Shown piece by piece: positions 7,739 to 16,039 of a DNA stretch of 64,000 nt. Origin of the DNA: Runella sp. SP2. Lineage in GTDB: Bacteria > Bacteroidota > Bacteroidia > Cytophagales > Spirosomataceae. Under the pieces are notes generated by a model. It did no database searches and was not told the DNA's origin. It saw only the letters and a program-made list of their open reading frames with translations. The translations under genes and the position numbers were made by a program. Position 1 is the first letter of the stretch. Every line of letters starts with the position of its first letter. The DNA is taken from NCBI RefSeq assembly GCF_003711225.1, contig NZ_CP031030.1, positions 2,480,001-2,544,000 of the forward strand, in the 5' to 3' direction.

Positions 7739-9909
7739 TCACCTAAGTTGTCTAAATTAAAAGGCATTTTTTTCAATCGAATGCCCGTTGCTGCAAATAT
7801 GGCATTGGCCAATGCAGGAGCCACGGGAGGAAGACCTGGTTCACCCACGCCTTTAATGGTTGCCCCCCCTTCTGCCAAAATATGGACTTCAACTTTGGGC
7901 GCCTCGTTGATCCTCAGCACAGGGTTGTCATGAAAATTGCTTTGTACAGTACGCCCGTTGGCAAACGTGATGCCGTTTTTGGTAGCGGCTGTAATACCCA
8001 TAATTACCGCGCCTTCCATCTGAGCCTTTACGGTATCAGGATTCACGACTGTACCCAAATCAATAACCACATAAACTTTATCAATTTTCACTGAATTGTC
8101 CGACAATTTCGTCACCTCAATCACCTGCCCTGCCAATCCCGCAAAGAAGCTCCATTGCGCCACACCGCGACCTTTGCCCTTAGGTAGCGGTCTATCCCAG
8201 TTCGACACTTCTTTCAGTTTTTGCAAAACACGCTTGGTATCAGACTCTTTTGTGAGCATTTCTAAACGGAATGTCATCGGGTCTTTGCCTGCTTTATGCG
8301 CCAGTTCATCAATAAAACATTCGTGTGAAAAGGCCAAAGTAGAACTCGTTACCGAGCGCCACCACAACAAAGGCACATGAATATCGGCATATACAAATGT
8401 ATTTTTCATGTTTGGGATTTCGTAGGCTTGGTGGCTGATACCTTCCACCATTGTTTCGTCCACTTTGGTTTTGTCGAATGCTGGATTAAGAAATGACAAG
8501 ATGGTTGGTGCAATAACCTTGTGCTGAAAAGCCGCCAATTTACCATCGGTGGTCAAAGCCCCTTTCAATGCTGAGAAAGTAGGCGGGCGAAATGGCCCTA
8601 ACTGCGTATCGTCTTCGCGGGTCCAAATAAGTTTCACAGGCTTTTTGATGGCTTTTGCCAAGTTTACGGCCTCGATGATAAAATCAATGGCGAGTCTTCG
8701 GCCAAAACCGCCGCCATTAAAACAAGTGTGGAGCGTGATATTTTCTTCTTTTAAGCCAAAACGACTCATCATATCACGAACCGTATCAGAAGAAACTTGG
8801 GTTGAAGTCCAGATTTCAAGATTACCATTTTCGTACCAATGAGCGGTGCAATTCATGGCCTCCATCGTAGAATGTGAGACAAAAGGTGTTTCGTAGAAAG
8901 CTTCCACCTTTTGCACGGATTCGGCAAAAATCTTATCAAAATCACCTTCGCTTTTGTCTATTAACCCTTCATTTTTAGCCAAATCTCTCAAATATTGGGT
9001 ATAATCAGCCGTGTTAAAATTTTCTTTGCCTTGGTAATCCCAATTGACTTTCAGTGCTTTTCGACCTTTAAGGGCAGCCCAGTAGTTTTTGGCAACGACG
9101 GCTACTCCCGTGGTTTTATAAACGCCAAAAACTCGTTCTACCTCTACAACTTGCTCTACACCAGTCACTTTAAGTGTAGCTGTTTTATCAAAGTCTTTGA
9201 GTTTAGACCCAAAAACAGGGCAACGTTCCACCGACGCATAGACCATATTTGGCAGTTCGGCGTCTATTCCAAATACGGCCCTACCCGATACTTTCAAAGG
9301 AATATCTTGGCGTTTTGCAGGTTTTCCAAGGATTTTGAAATCTTTCGGATCTTTTAGGGTAGGATTTTTAGGTACTTCCAGCTTTGCGGCAGTTTCTACT
9401 AATTCTCCGTAAGTCAACGTTTTGCCCGTGGGTTGGTGGGTTACTTTGGCATTTTCGGCCGTACATTCCACCTCTGAAACATTCCATTGTTTGGCAGCAG
9501 CCGTAATCAACATCTCGCGGGCAGCAGCACCAACTTTGCGGAGTTCATTATAATTCAACCTAACCGACATGCTACCACCCGACATTTGCATAGGGCCAAA
9601 TTTTGACTCCCCACCTGTTTGTTTTATTTCATATTGGTCGGACGAAATTCCCAATTCCTCCGCGATTAGGGCAGGAATTGATTGAAATGTACCTTGGCCG
9701 ATTTCGGGTTTGGTATTAAAAATGGTGATTTTACCCGTTTTTTCGATGATGATATACGGGGTGAGTAGAGACAGGGCCTGCCCTGTCTCTACAACGGCGG
9801 TGGCGGTGACAACAGCTGCATTGGCATTGGAAATTCCTAACACCAACCCAGCCCCCGACAAACCCGTATATTTCAAAAAATTACGACGATTAATTGAATT
9901 ATTTTCCAT
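7735..9909 (-). CDS. Molybdopterin-binding large subunit of an xanthine dehydrogenase-family oxidoreductase (IorB-like)
   Basis: A 724-residue protein with a twin-arginine signal ([10 protein letters not shown]), so exported folded with its cofactor. Core motifs are [38 protein letters not shown] and the C-terminal [23 protein letters not shown] with the catalytic Glu of the family. This duplicated-domain layout matches isoquinoline 1-oxidoreductase beta and membrane-linked aldehyde dehydrogenases, which hydroxylate N-heteroaromatics or oxidise aldehydes. It pairs with the 2Fe-2S subunit encoded 27 bases upstream. The linker just after the signal peptide is partly encoded by a perfect 28-nt palindrome (9765-9792), which adds residues [12 protein letters not shown]. 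The substrate is unknown. Confidence 0.92.
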   Translation of the reverse strand: MENNSINRRNFLKYTGLSGAGLVLGISNANAAVVTATAVVETGQALSLLTPYIIIEKTGKITIFNTKPEIGQGTFQSIPALIAEELGISSDQYEIKQTGGESKFGPMQMSGGSMSVRLNYNELRKVGAAAREMLITAAAKQWNVSEVECTAENAKVTHQPTGKTLTYGELVETAAKLEVPKNPTLKDPKDFKILGKPAKRQDIPLKVSGRAVFGIDAELPNMVYASVERCPVFGSKLKDFDKTATLKVTGVEQVVEVERVFGVYKTTGVAVVAKNYWAALKGRKALKVNWDYQGKENFNTADYTQYLRDLAKNEGLIDKSEGDFDKIFAESVQKVEAFYETPFVSHSTMEAMNCTAHWYENGNLEIWTSTQVSSDTVRDMMSRFGLKEENITLHTCFNGGGFGRRLAIDFIIEAVNLAKAIKKPVKLIWTREDDTQLGPFRPPTFSALKGALTTDGKLAAFQHKVIAPTILSFLNPAFDKTKVDETMVEGISHQAYEIPNMKNTFVYADIHVPLLWWRSVTSSTLAFSHECFIDELAHKAGKDPMTFRLEMLTKESDTKRVLQKLKEVSNWDRPLPKGKGRGVAQWSFFAGLAGQVIEVTKLSDNSVKIDKVYVVIDLGTVVNPDTVKAQMEGAVIMGITAATKNGITFANGRTVQSNFHDNPVLRINEAPKVEVHILAEGGATIKGVGEPGLPPVAPALANAIFAATGIRLKKMPFNLDNLGE
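9765..9792. repeat. Perfect 13-bp-arm palindrome inside a coding region
   Basis: GTAGAGACAGGGC (9765-9777) and its exact reverse complement (9780-9792) are separated by CT. The palindrome lies in the linker between Tat signal and mature domain of the molybdopterin subunit and is read through. It has the look of a dispersed REP-type palindrome rather than native coding sequence. Confidence 0.85.
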
Positions 9910-9936
9910 GATATATTCTTGGGTCTCAACGGCTGA

Positions 9937-10407
9937 TTATTTCTTTTTCATTTCGTTTGCTGCCACATGAATGGCTTTACGGATACGCTCATACGTACCA
10001 CATCGACAGATATTGCCTGCCATGTAAGTATCAATGTCTTCATCAGTAGGCGTTGGATTTGATTTTAATAATGCCACTGCCGACATAATTTGCCCCGACT
10101 GACAATAGCCACATTGAGGCACTTGTTCCTGAATCCATGCTTTCTGTACCACGTGGTCGATATTGGCTGAAATACCCTCGATGGTCGTAATTTTAGCCGT
10201 TGCTTTGACAGACGAAATAGGCGTTTGACACGAGCGAATGGCTTGACCATTTAGATGAACCGTACAGGCACCACAAAGCCCCATGCCACAGCCGAATTTT
10301 GTACCTTTTAGCCCTATGGTATCTCTGATTACCCATAAAATTGGGGTGTCAGCATCCGCTTCGACTTGCGCTTTTTTACCGTTTATGATTAAGTTATATT
10401 TCGCCAT
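9937..10407 (-). CDS. 2Fe-2S subunit of the xanthine dehydrogenase-family oxidoreductase (IorA/CoxS-like)
   Basis: A 156-residue protein with both iron-sulfur domains: a plant-ferredoxin-like N-terminal domain with [16 protein letters not shown] and a further Cys at RSCQTPIS, and a C-terminal four-helix domain with [11 protein letters not shown] and [11 protein letters not shown]. It passes electrons from the molybdenum centre of the following gene product. There is no signal peptide, which fits piggy-back export with the Tat-signal large subunit. The genes are 27 bases apart and co-transcribed. Confidence 0.95.
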   Translation of the reverse strand: MAKYNLIINGKKAQVEADADTPILWVIRDTIGLKGTKFGCGMGLCGACTVHLNGQAIRSCQTPISSVKATAKITTIEGISANIDHVVQKAWIQEQVPQCGYCQSGQIMSAVALLKSNPTPTDEDIDTYMAGNICRCGTYERIRKAIHVAANEMKKK

Positions 10408-10423
10408 TGGAGGTTTATTTTAT

Positions 10424-11203
10424 CTAAAGGTTGGTCGTTTTATTCAAAAATCGTTTGAAATTATAATTCAGTGTTACGTTCCACATAAAATCCTGATTTC
10501 CTGGCAAATTTGACGTAAACGTCTGGTTAATAGTAGATTGAAGACTGAACGAGGATTTTTTATGCCCCACCGCCACGGTAGCCGTTAGGTAACTTCCTTG
10601 GTAGCCATCGGTGTTGAGGAAGAAAACACTTGGGAATACATTCAAATAGAGGTTTTTATTCAAACCGATGTTGGTAAAAGCTGTATTCAGAAATAAAACG
10701 CGGGTTTGTTGAGGCCCCGTTTTTTGCAGCGCATTTCCTTGTAAATACACGGCACTTACCCCAAAATGGTCATTGAACTGATAGCTTGGCACGGCCTCAA
10801 AGGCAATGAATCGGAGCATTTCGGTGATTTCGGTGGTTTTGCCGTTTTCGGTGTCTTGGCGTTTTATGAGCGTAAAAGCAGGGTGCGTACCTACCCTAAA
10901 ACCAAACTTTTTTTTGTCAATCAATTTATAGCGAAACCACCAGAGAAAACCGCCATTTTTGGCATCCAAGGCCACTCGAATGTCAGGGTCGAAACTAAAT
11001 CTTTTTTTGCGAAACGATAACGTACTTACAATCGCTGGGCTATTCAGAGAAAACGAGGGAATGATAGAAAATCCATTGTTGGTTAAACCCACCGATCCCG
11101 AAAAAGTAGCGGTATTGTTAGTGCTATCGGGCGTTTGTCCGATGCTAAATAAAGAGGTTAAAATAAATAGAAACAGAAAAAGAAAATTCGTTAAACAATT
11201 CAT
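10424..11203 (-). CDS. Putative outer-membrane beta-barrel protein, uncharacterised
   Basis: A 259-residue protein with a strong signal peptide (FLFLFLFILTSLFSIGQ) followed by alternating hydrophobic/polar strands rich in aromatic residues, ending in VTLNYNFKRFLNKTTNL. This resembles small outer-membrane beta-barrels, but no family is recognised. It sits first in a minus-strand unit ahead of the molybdenum hydroxylase subunits (16 bases to the 2Fe-2S gene) and divergent from an AraC regulator, which suggests a role in uptake or export linked to that oxidoreductase. Confidence 0.65.
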   Translation of the reverse strand: MNCLTNFLFLFLFILTSLFSIGQTPDSTNNTATFSGSVGLTNNGFSIIPSFSLNSPAIVSTLSFRKKRFSFDPDIRVALDAKNGGFLWWFRYKLIDKKKFGFRVGTHPAFTLIKRQDTENGKTTEITEMLRFIAFEAVPSYQFNDHFGVSAVYLQGNALQKTGPQQTRVLFLNTAFTNIGLNKNLYLNVFPSVFFLNTDGYQGSYLTATVAVGHKKSSFSLQSTINQTFTSNLPGNQDFMWNVTLNYNFKRFLNKTTNL

Positions 11204-11228
11204 TGACAGGTATTTATTTATTTTTTTG

Positions 11229-11236
11229 CAAAGTTA
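11229..11236 (-). promoter_or_regulatory. -7 box for the beta-barrel/molybdenum hydroxylase unit
   Basis: The minus strand reads TAACTTTG, an exact TAnnTTTG match, 25 bases upstream of the ATG at 11203. The -33 box is unclear. Confidence 0.5.
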
Positions 11237-11323
11237 GCGTGAGCATTTAGGATAACTTTTATACATTTCACTGTTTTACCTACCAATTTTACCGATGGTA
11301 TTCCAATTCAACATTTAAGGATG

Positions 11324-11346
11324 TAGATTTGGTAAAAAAATACCAA
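11324..11346 (+). promoter_or_regulatory. -7 box and TTGGTA/TACCAA palindrome ahead of the AraC regulator
   Basis: TAGATTTG at 11324-11331 fits TAnnTTTG. Overlapping it, TTGGTA (11329-11334) and TACCAA (11341-11346) form a palindrome with a six-A spacer, five bases before the ATG. A bound protein here would block the promoter, so this may be an autoregulatory operator. Confidence 0.45.
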
Positions 11347-11350
11347 GCCG

Positions 11351-12241
11351 ATGATTATTTATGATAGCATAAAAACCTATAATGAAACCTTCAATCACCC
11401 TACCTTACACCCGCTCATCAGTGTGCTGGATTTGAGCAAAGGCAACCCTTTGAAGCGAGACAAATTCCGAATGGATTTCTATGCCATCATCATCAAAGAC
11501 AGCAAATGTGGCGACTTACGATATGGCTTGAGGTACTATGATTATGACGAAGGAAGCATTATTTTTTTTGCTCCAGGGCAAATTACCACCTCCGAACCCG
11601 AAGGCGAATGGCATCAACCCTATGGCCTTGCCCTTATTTTTCATCCCGATTTAATCAAAGGAACGAGCTTAGGCAAGCAAATTCACGAATACACCTTTTT
11701 TAACTACGATTCTTACGAAGCACTGCACGTTTCGGAGAAAGAAAGAAACTTGGTGGATATTTGTTTTGCAAATATTGAATTGGAAATCAAGCAAAATATG
11801 GATGCCCACAGCAAAAAACTCATCGTGGCCAACATTGAATTGTTATTGAAATATTGTAGCCGTTTCTACGACCGCCAATTCATCACGCGGGAACACGTAA
11901 ATCACGGAATTATCGAACAATTTGAGCAAAAACTAAATGAATATTTTCAAGGTGAAGAACTAAAATTCAACGGCTTACCTTCGGTGGCATACTTTGCCAA
12001 TGAATTACATCTCTCTGCCAATTATTTTGGTGATTTGGTAAAAAAACAAACAGGTAAAACAGCTTTAGAATACATACAGCTTCGCTTGATAGATTTAGCC
12101 AAAGAACGCATCTTCGACAACAGCAAATCGGTGAGCGAAATAGCCTACGAATTGGGTTTCAAATATCCGCAGCATTTTACCCGATTTTTTAAGCAAAAAG
12201 TGGGGGTAAGTCCTGTGGAGTATCGTATTGGAATAAATTAA
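11351..12241 (+). CDS. AraC-family transcriptional regulator
   Basis: A 296-residue protein with an N-terminal cupin-like sensing domain (about 20-170) and a C-terminal double helix-turn-helix (about 195-293). The HTH region has SVAYFANELHLSANYFGDLVKKQTGKTA and the typical closing VSEIAYELGFKYPQHFTRFFKQKVGVSPVEYR pattern (shown here in part). It is divergent from the beta-barrel/molybdenum hydroxylase operon and is its likely activator. The inducer is unknown. Confidence 0.9.
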   Translation: MIIYDSIKTYNETFNHPTLHPLISVLDLSKGNPLKRDKFRMDFYAIIIKDSKCGDLRYGLRYYDYDEGSIIFFAPGQITTSEPEGEWHQPYGLALIFHPDLIKGTSLGKQIHEYTFFNYDSYEALHVSEKERNLVDICFANIELEIKQNMDAHSKKLIVANIELLLKYCSRFYDRQFITREHVNHGIIEQFEQKLNEYFQGEELKFNGLPSVAYFANELHLSANYFGDLVKKQTGKTALEYIQLRLIDLAKERIFDNSKSVSEIAYELGFKYPQHFTRFFKQKVGVSPVEYRIGIN

Positions 12242-12244
12242 GAG

Positions 12245-12294
12245 AAAGGCGCAAAGTCACAGCAGTAAACACCCCTCTGCGGCTTTGCGCCTTT
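12245..12294. terminator. Convergent-gene terminator hairpin
   Basis: AAAGGCGCAAAG (12245-12256) pairs perfectly with CTTTGCGCCTTT (12283-12294) across a 26-base loop. It fills the 71-base gap between the AraC gene and the convergent CoA-transferase gene. The long loop leaves open that it is a dispersed repeat with terminator function. Confidence 0.6.
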
Positions 12295-12312
12295 GCGTGC
12301 ATAAAAATCTCC

Positions 12313-14112
12313 TTATACCTCAATCACAGGCACTTCGCCTTCCACAATTAGCTTGCCTTCCGTGACTGATTGAATGTATTCGACCGTAATGCCAGGGGCT
12401 ATTTCGAGCAGTTTGAAGCCTCCCTCGGGCACTACTTCAAAAACCCCGAGTTCGGTCACAATTTTTTTAACGCAGCCAATACCCGTCAGCGGCAACGTAC
12501 AGCTTTTCAACAACTTAGACTCTCCCGCTTTATTGACGTGCTGCATGGCTACAATGATATTTTTAGCCGAGGCTACCAAATCCATTGCACCACCCATGCC
12601 TTTCACCATCTTGCCAGGGATTTTCCAGTTGGCGATGTCCCCGTTTTCGGACACTTCCATCGCACCCAAAATCGTCAAGTCCACGTGCTCACCGCGAATC
12701 ATGGCAAAACTCTCCGCCGAACTGAACAACGACGAACCTGCTTGTATGGTCACAGTTTGTTTGCCTGCGTTGATGAGGTCTGCATCCACATTTTCCTCCG
12801 TTGGGAATGGACCAATGCCGAGCAAACCATTTTCGGATTGAAGTACTACGTTAATGCCTTCGGGGATATAATTGGCGACTAACGTGGGGATTCCAATGCC
12901 TAAATTGACGTAATAGCCATCGCGGAGTTCTTTGGCAATGCGTTTGGCGATGCCGAATTTGTCCAGCCCCCCTGCCCCCAATGGGGGAGTTACTTTAATC
13001 GCAGTTTTCTTTTTTAATATGGTTTCGATATTATTTAATACTTCGCTACGATTCAGGAGAACATCATCATTGGAAAAGCGAACAACTTGAAATCCTTCTT
13101 TTTCCAACCAATCGGTTTGTTCTTTATCAGATACAACGTTATCAGGCATTTGATGAATTAGTCCATCAATTTCGATAATCAAGCCCTCTTTTAAACAAAC
13201 AAAATCTGCAATGTATTGACCAATAATGTGTTGTCTTCGGAATTTATAACTTTCCAATTTTTTCCCGCTTAATGCCTCCCAAAGTACTTCCTCAGCCTTT
13301 GTCGGATTATTTCTCATTCTCTCCGAAAACTCTTTCAATAGTCCATATGTAAAAGGGTCTGCCTTCTGCCAATAAGATGAATCTCTCAACGGCTTTGTTC
13401 CCCCATTGGGGGTTAGGGGGCTGGCGATTGTCCGTTGCTCTATCCGTTTTTCGTAATTTTTTCCTTCAAAAATCCGCTGCACATAAATTCCTGGAACGTG
13501 AATTTCGTTGGGATCAAGTTCGCCCGCAAGAAGGAGTTCTTCCACTTCGGCAATGCAGACTTTTCCCGCTGCCGCCATCATGGGATTGAAGTTGCGAGCG
13601 GTGCCTCTAAAGACCAAATTCCCAGAAGTATCTCCTTTCCAAGCCTTTACAATCGAAAAATCGGCGCGTAGCCACGATTCCAGCAAGTATTTTTTTCCGT
13701 TAAATTCGCGTACTTCTTTGCCCTCAGCAACTTCGGTGCCAACACCTGCGGGGGTAAAAAATGCGGGAATACCCGCTCCTCCCGCCCGTACTCGCTCGGC
13801 CAACGTCCCTTGGGGAATCAGTTCGACTTCCAGCTCACCCGAAAGCAGTTGCCGTTCAAACTCCTTATTTTCACCGACATAGGACGAAATCATCTTTTTG
13901 ACTTGTCGCTGTTGGAGCATCAAGCCAATCCCAAAGGTATCGACTCCCGCGTTGTTGGAAATACAAGTCAATTCTTTCACTCCTTTTTCTACCAAAGCTG
14001 AAATGCAGTTTTCGGGAATACCGCATAGGCCAAATCCTCCGAGCATTAGTATGGCTCCGTCTTTTATATCTGCCACGGCCTCAGCCGCGCCACTTACTAC
14101 TTTATTTATCAT
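12313..14112 (-). CDS. 3-oxoacid CoA-transferase: subunit A - DUF559 nuclease-like domain - subunit B in one frame
   Basis: A 599-residue open frame. Residues 1-230 are a complete ScoA-type subunit A (GGFGLCGIPENCISAL; end YEKRIEQRT). Residues 384-599 are a complete ScoB-type subunit B, with the catalytic Glu in SENGLLGIG near 427. Between them lies residue 231-383: peptide SPLTPNGG from a palindromic element, a DUF559 domain (about 255-368, conserved YIADFVC, IIEIDG and His320, a PD-(D/E)xK-type pattern), and TPPLGAGG from the second element copy. The two subunits are normally separate or directly fused, so the insert is foreign. The enzyme would move CoA from succinyl-CoA to a 3-oxoacid such as 3-oxoadipate. 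It ends a catabolic operon with monooxygenase and acyl-CoA dehydrogenase genes. Whether the long chain folds as a working enzyme is unknown. Confidence 0.93.
   Translation of the reverse strand: MINKVVSGAAEAVADIKDGAILMLGGFGLCGIPENCISALVEKGVKELTCISNNAGVDTFGIGLMLQQRQVKKMISSYVGENKEFERQLLSGELEVELIPQGTLAERVRAGGAGIPAFFTPAGVGTEVAEGKEVREFNGKKYLLESWLRADFSIVKAWKGDTSGNLVFRGTARNFNPMMAAAGKVCIAEVEELLLAGELDPNEIHVPGIYVQRIFEGKNYEKRIEQRTIASPLTPNGGTKPLRDSSYWQKADPFTYGLLKEFSERMRNNPTKAEEVLWEALSGKKLESYKFRRQHIIGQYIADFVCLKEGLIIEIDGLIHQMPDNVVSDKEQTDWLEKEGFQVVRFSNDDVLLNRSEVLNNIETILKKKTAIKVTPPLGAGGLDKFGIAKRIAKELRDGYYVNLGIGIPTLVANYIPEGINVVLQSENGLLGIGPFPTEENVDADLINAGKQTVTIQAGSSLFSSAESFAMIRGEHVDLTILGAMEVSENGDIANWKIPGKMVKGMGGAMDLVASAKNIIVAMQHVNKAGESKLLKSCTLPLTGIGCVKKIVTELGVFEVVPEGGFKLLEIAPGITVEYIQSVTEGKLIVEGEVPVIEV
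12965..13422 (-). mobile_element. 458-bp composite element: DUF559 domain between inverted palindromic repeats
   Basis: The left end (12965-12988) reads AG-C6-TG-C5-AAT-G5-A and the right end (13399-13422) is the inverted form, T-C5-ATT-G5-TTA-G5-CT; 22 of 24 positions agree as terminal inverted repeats. Between them 410 bases code only for the DUF559 domain plus short linkers, in frame with the host gene on both sides. The same 24-nt unit occurs alone at many other places in the window, as expected for end fragments or non-autonomous relatives. No target duplication is obvious. Confidence 0.8.
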
Positions 14113-14146
14113 GTTTTTTCGGTTAATCTGTTTATGAATACATTCG

Positions 14147-14200
14147 GGTCTGACTATCGTCTGACCCTGTTTTAGCTCACGGTCAGACGGTAGTCAGACC
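14147..14200. repeat. Inverted pair of a GTCTGAC repeat
   Basis: GGTCTGACTATCGTCTGACC (14147-14166) and its near-exact inverse at 14181-14200 (one mismatch, 14-base loop) lie between the DUF3237 and CoA-transferase genes. The same 20-mer occurs alone at 63559-63578, so this is a dispersed repeat; as RNA it would form a strong hairpin within the operon. Confidence 0.8.
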
Positions 14201-14239
14201 GATACAATTAATTGCGTATAAAACGAACCACGAATGGCG

Positions 14240-14689
14240 TTAGTTTATTTTATAGACCTGAATCATCACTTTGTCAGGCTTACGAATCCCCGTTGCCACA
14301 AACACCGATTGAGACAGCCATACGTACTTTGGGTCGGCGGTTTCAAATACAGGAATAGACCGAAAGTAATATTCTGACGGATCCACTTCTTTTCCTTCCG
14401 ACAAACGTTTCATCACCTCCGCAGGCCCTCGCCGAAGTCCTTGGTTAACAATCGTAATCAAGGCACCATCATCGGTTTGAAGTACATAACGGGCATCCAA
14501 CTCCGCTACCCCATCCGTACGAATTACCTGCCAATCGTATCCTCCTGCTTGAATCTTTCCTTTGATGGCTGGCCCTTCAAACGTCCCTCCCGTAATGGGA
14601 ATCATACGACGATTGCCACGGTGGGTATCGCCCATAAATTGTATATCGGCAACCTCTACCCTCAATTCAAAAGCAAATTCAAATTCCAT
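14240..14689 (-). CDS. DUF3237-family protein
   Basis: A 149-residue single-domain protein matching DUF3237 throughout: an N-terminal FAFELRVEVADIQFMGDTHRGNRRMI (shown in part by key words), then GGTFEGPAIKGKI, DGVAELDARYVLQTDDGALI, and a C-terminal YFRSIPVFETADPKYVWL. These small beta-barrel proteins often sit in aromatic or lactone degradation operons but their reaction is not established. There is no signal peptide. It lies between an FAD monooxygenase and a 3-oxoacid CoA-transferase, so a hydrolase or isomerase role on a ring-cleavage intermediate is possible (inference). Confidence 0.85.
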   Translation of the reverse strand: MEFEFAFELRVEVADIQFMGDTHRGNRRMIPITGGTFEGPAIKGKIQAGGYDWQVIRTDGVAELDARYVLQTDDGALITIVNQGLRRGPAEVMKRLSEGKEVDPSEYYFRSIPVFETADPKYVWLSQSVFVATGIRKPDKVMIQVYKIN

Positions 14690-14778
14690 CTTTATTTTTT
14701 GTTCAAAGTCCTATTCGCCCCTGTATTCATTCACTTTTTCAGTTTTAAATTTCTCGGTTTTACAGTTTTGCGATTCCA

Positions 14779-16014
14779 TTATCCTTTCAAATTCAGGGTT
14801 TGCACATCAAAGCCCGCTACTTTTTTGTAGTGTTCCATGACTTGTTCCAACTCATCATGCGGAATTTCTTCGGAAGAAAACCCTTGAGGAAAACGTTCTT
14901 CCATCAAGTCCATGATTTGGTCGGGGCCTTTGGCGCGGTTTTGAAGCACCACCTTGGCTGCGGCTGGCACTCGCTCTTGGTCGTAAGCCTCCAACGCCGC
15001 CAAAGGATTTTTAAATTTGAGCAAACATTCCATCAAATAATCGGCATCCAAAATAGCCTGTGACGCTCCATTTGAACCAATTGGGTACATCGGATGCGCC
15101 GCATCACCCAAAAGCGTCACTCGTCCAAACGTCCAGCGGTCGAGCGGGTTACGGTCGCTCATCGGAAACTCATACACCGCTTTGGCTCCGTCAATCATCG
15201 CAGGCACATCCAGCCAGTCAAACGTCCAATCTTTGTAAATTTCTACCAATCGCGCCTTATCAGCTTCGCGGTTCCAGTCGCGTGCAGTAAGTTTCGATTT
15301 CCCTTCTTTCAAATTACCCACCCAGTTGATAAGAAAATTTCCATTCTCGTCGGGCGTAGGGTCAATGGGATACACCACCATTTTTTGCTGCATACTTCCA
15401 ATCATTGCCATCGACGTACCGTTCAAAAATGGTTTCATACGAGTTGTTCCTCGATAAAGTACGTTTTCGGAATACACAGGTGGCCCTTCGTTTGGATACA
15501 ACTGTTGACGAACTACTGAGTTGATTCCGTCAGCACCAATTAATAAATCTCCTGTTTCCTGCCGAATACTTTCACCCGTTTCCCGATTGATAAAAATCGC
15601 TTTGACCTCCGTTTCATTTTGCTCAAAATGCGACAAATGATGGTTAGGAATGAGCTTTTCCTCGCCAAGTACTTGTTTGGCTTCCTCCCACAGAAGCATC
15701 TGCAACGTACCTCGGTGAATGGAGAATTGAGGCCATTTATATCCTGCAAAACGTCCGCGAGGCTCCGTCCAAAACTGCTGCCCAAACTTATTGAAATACA
15801 CCAAATCAGTGGTTTCAATGGCATTTTTTGCCATTGTTTCTTGCAGACCAAGGTGGGTAAGTACTCGTACCGAATGAGGCAGCGTATTGATTCCGACGCC
15901 GAGGGGTTTTACTTCTTTTACGGATTCATACACGACCACATCAAACCCTGCTTTGTGAAGGCAAAGCGCGGTAGTTAGTCCTCCAATTCCTCCGCCAATT
16001 ACAATAATTTTCAT
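14779..16014 (-). CDS. FAD-dependent aromatic-ring monooxygenase (class A flavoprotein)
   Basis: A 411-residue flavoprotein of the PHBH/salicylate-hydroxylase group. The FAD-binding GGGIGG fingerprint is at 7-12, the DG motif is LLIGADGINSVVRQQL near 155-170, and the second FAD motif is LLGDAAHPMYPIGSNGASQAI near 300. Such enzymes hydroxylate phenolic acids with NAD(P)H and O2. The substrate is not predictable from sequence alone. It is 25 bases downstream of the acyl-CoA dehydrogenase gene in the same operon and upstream of DUF3237 and the CoA-transferase, so ring hydroxylation followed by CoA-ester chemistry is likely. Confidence 0.9.
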   Translation of the reverse strand: MKIIVIGGGIGGLTTALCLHKAGFDVVVYESVKEVKPLGVGINTLPHSVRVLTHLGLQETMAKNAIETTDLVYFNKFGQQFWTEPRGRFAGYKWPQFSIHRGTLQMLLWEEAKQVLGEEKLIPNHHLSHFEQNETEVKAIFINRETGESIRQETGDLLIGADGINSVVRQQLYPNEGPPVYSENVLYRGTTRMKPFLNGTSMAMIGSMQQKMVVYPIDPTPDENGNFLINWVGNLKEGKSKLTARDWNREADKARLVEIYKDWTFDWLDVPAMIDGAKAVYEFPMSDRNPLDRWTFGRVTLLGDAAHPMYPIGSNGASQAILDADYLMECLLKFKNPLAALEAYDQERVPAAAKVVLQNRAKGPDQIMDLMEERFPQGFSSEEIPHDELEQVMEHYKKVAGFDVQTLNLKG

Positions 16015-16039
16015 AGGTTAACTCCTGTGAGTTTATTTA

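Noticed and set aside
12965-13422. The DUF559 insert as an intein
   Set aside because: No Hint-type splicing blocks, no terminal His-Asn before a Cys/Ser/Thr junction, and the insert is only about 150 residues with a nuclease fold; it lies in the linker between subunits, so splicing is not needed.
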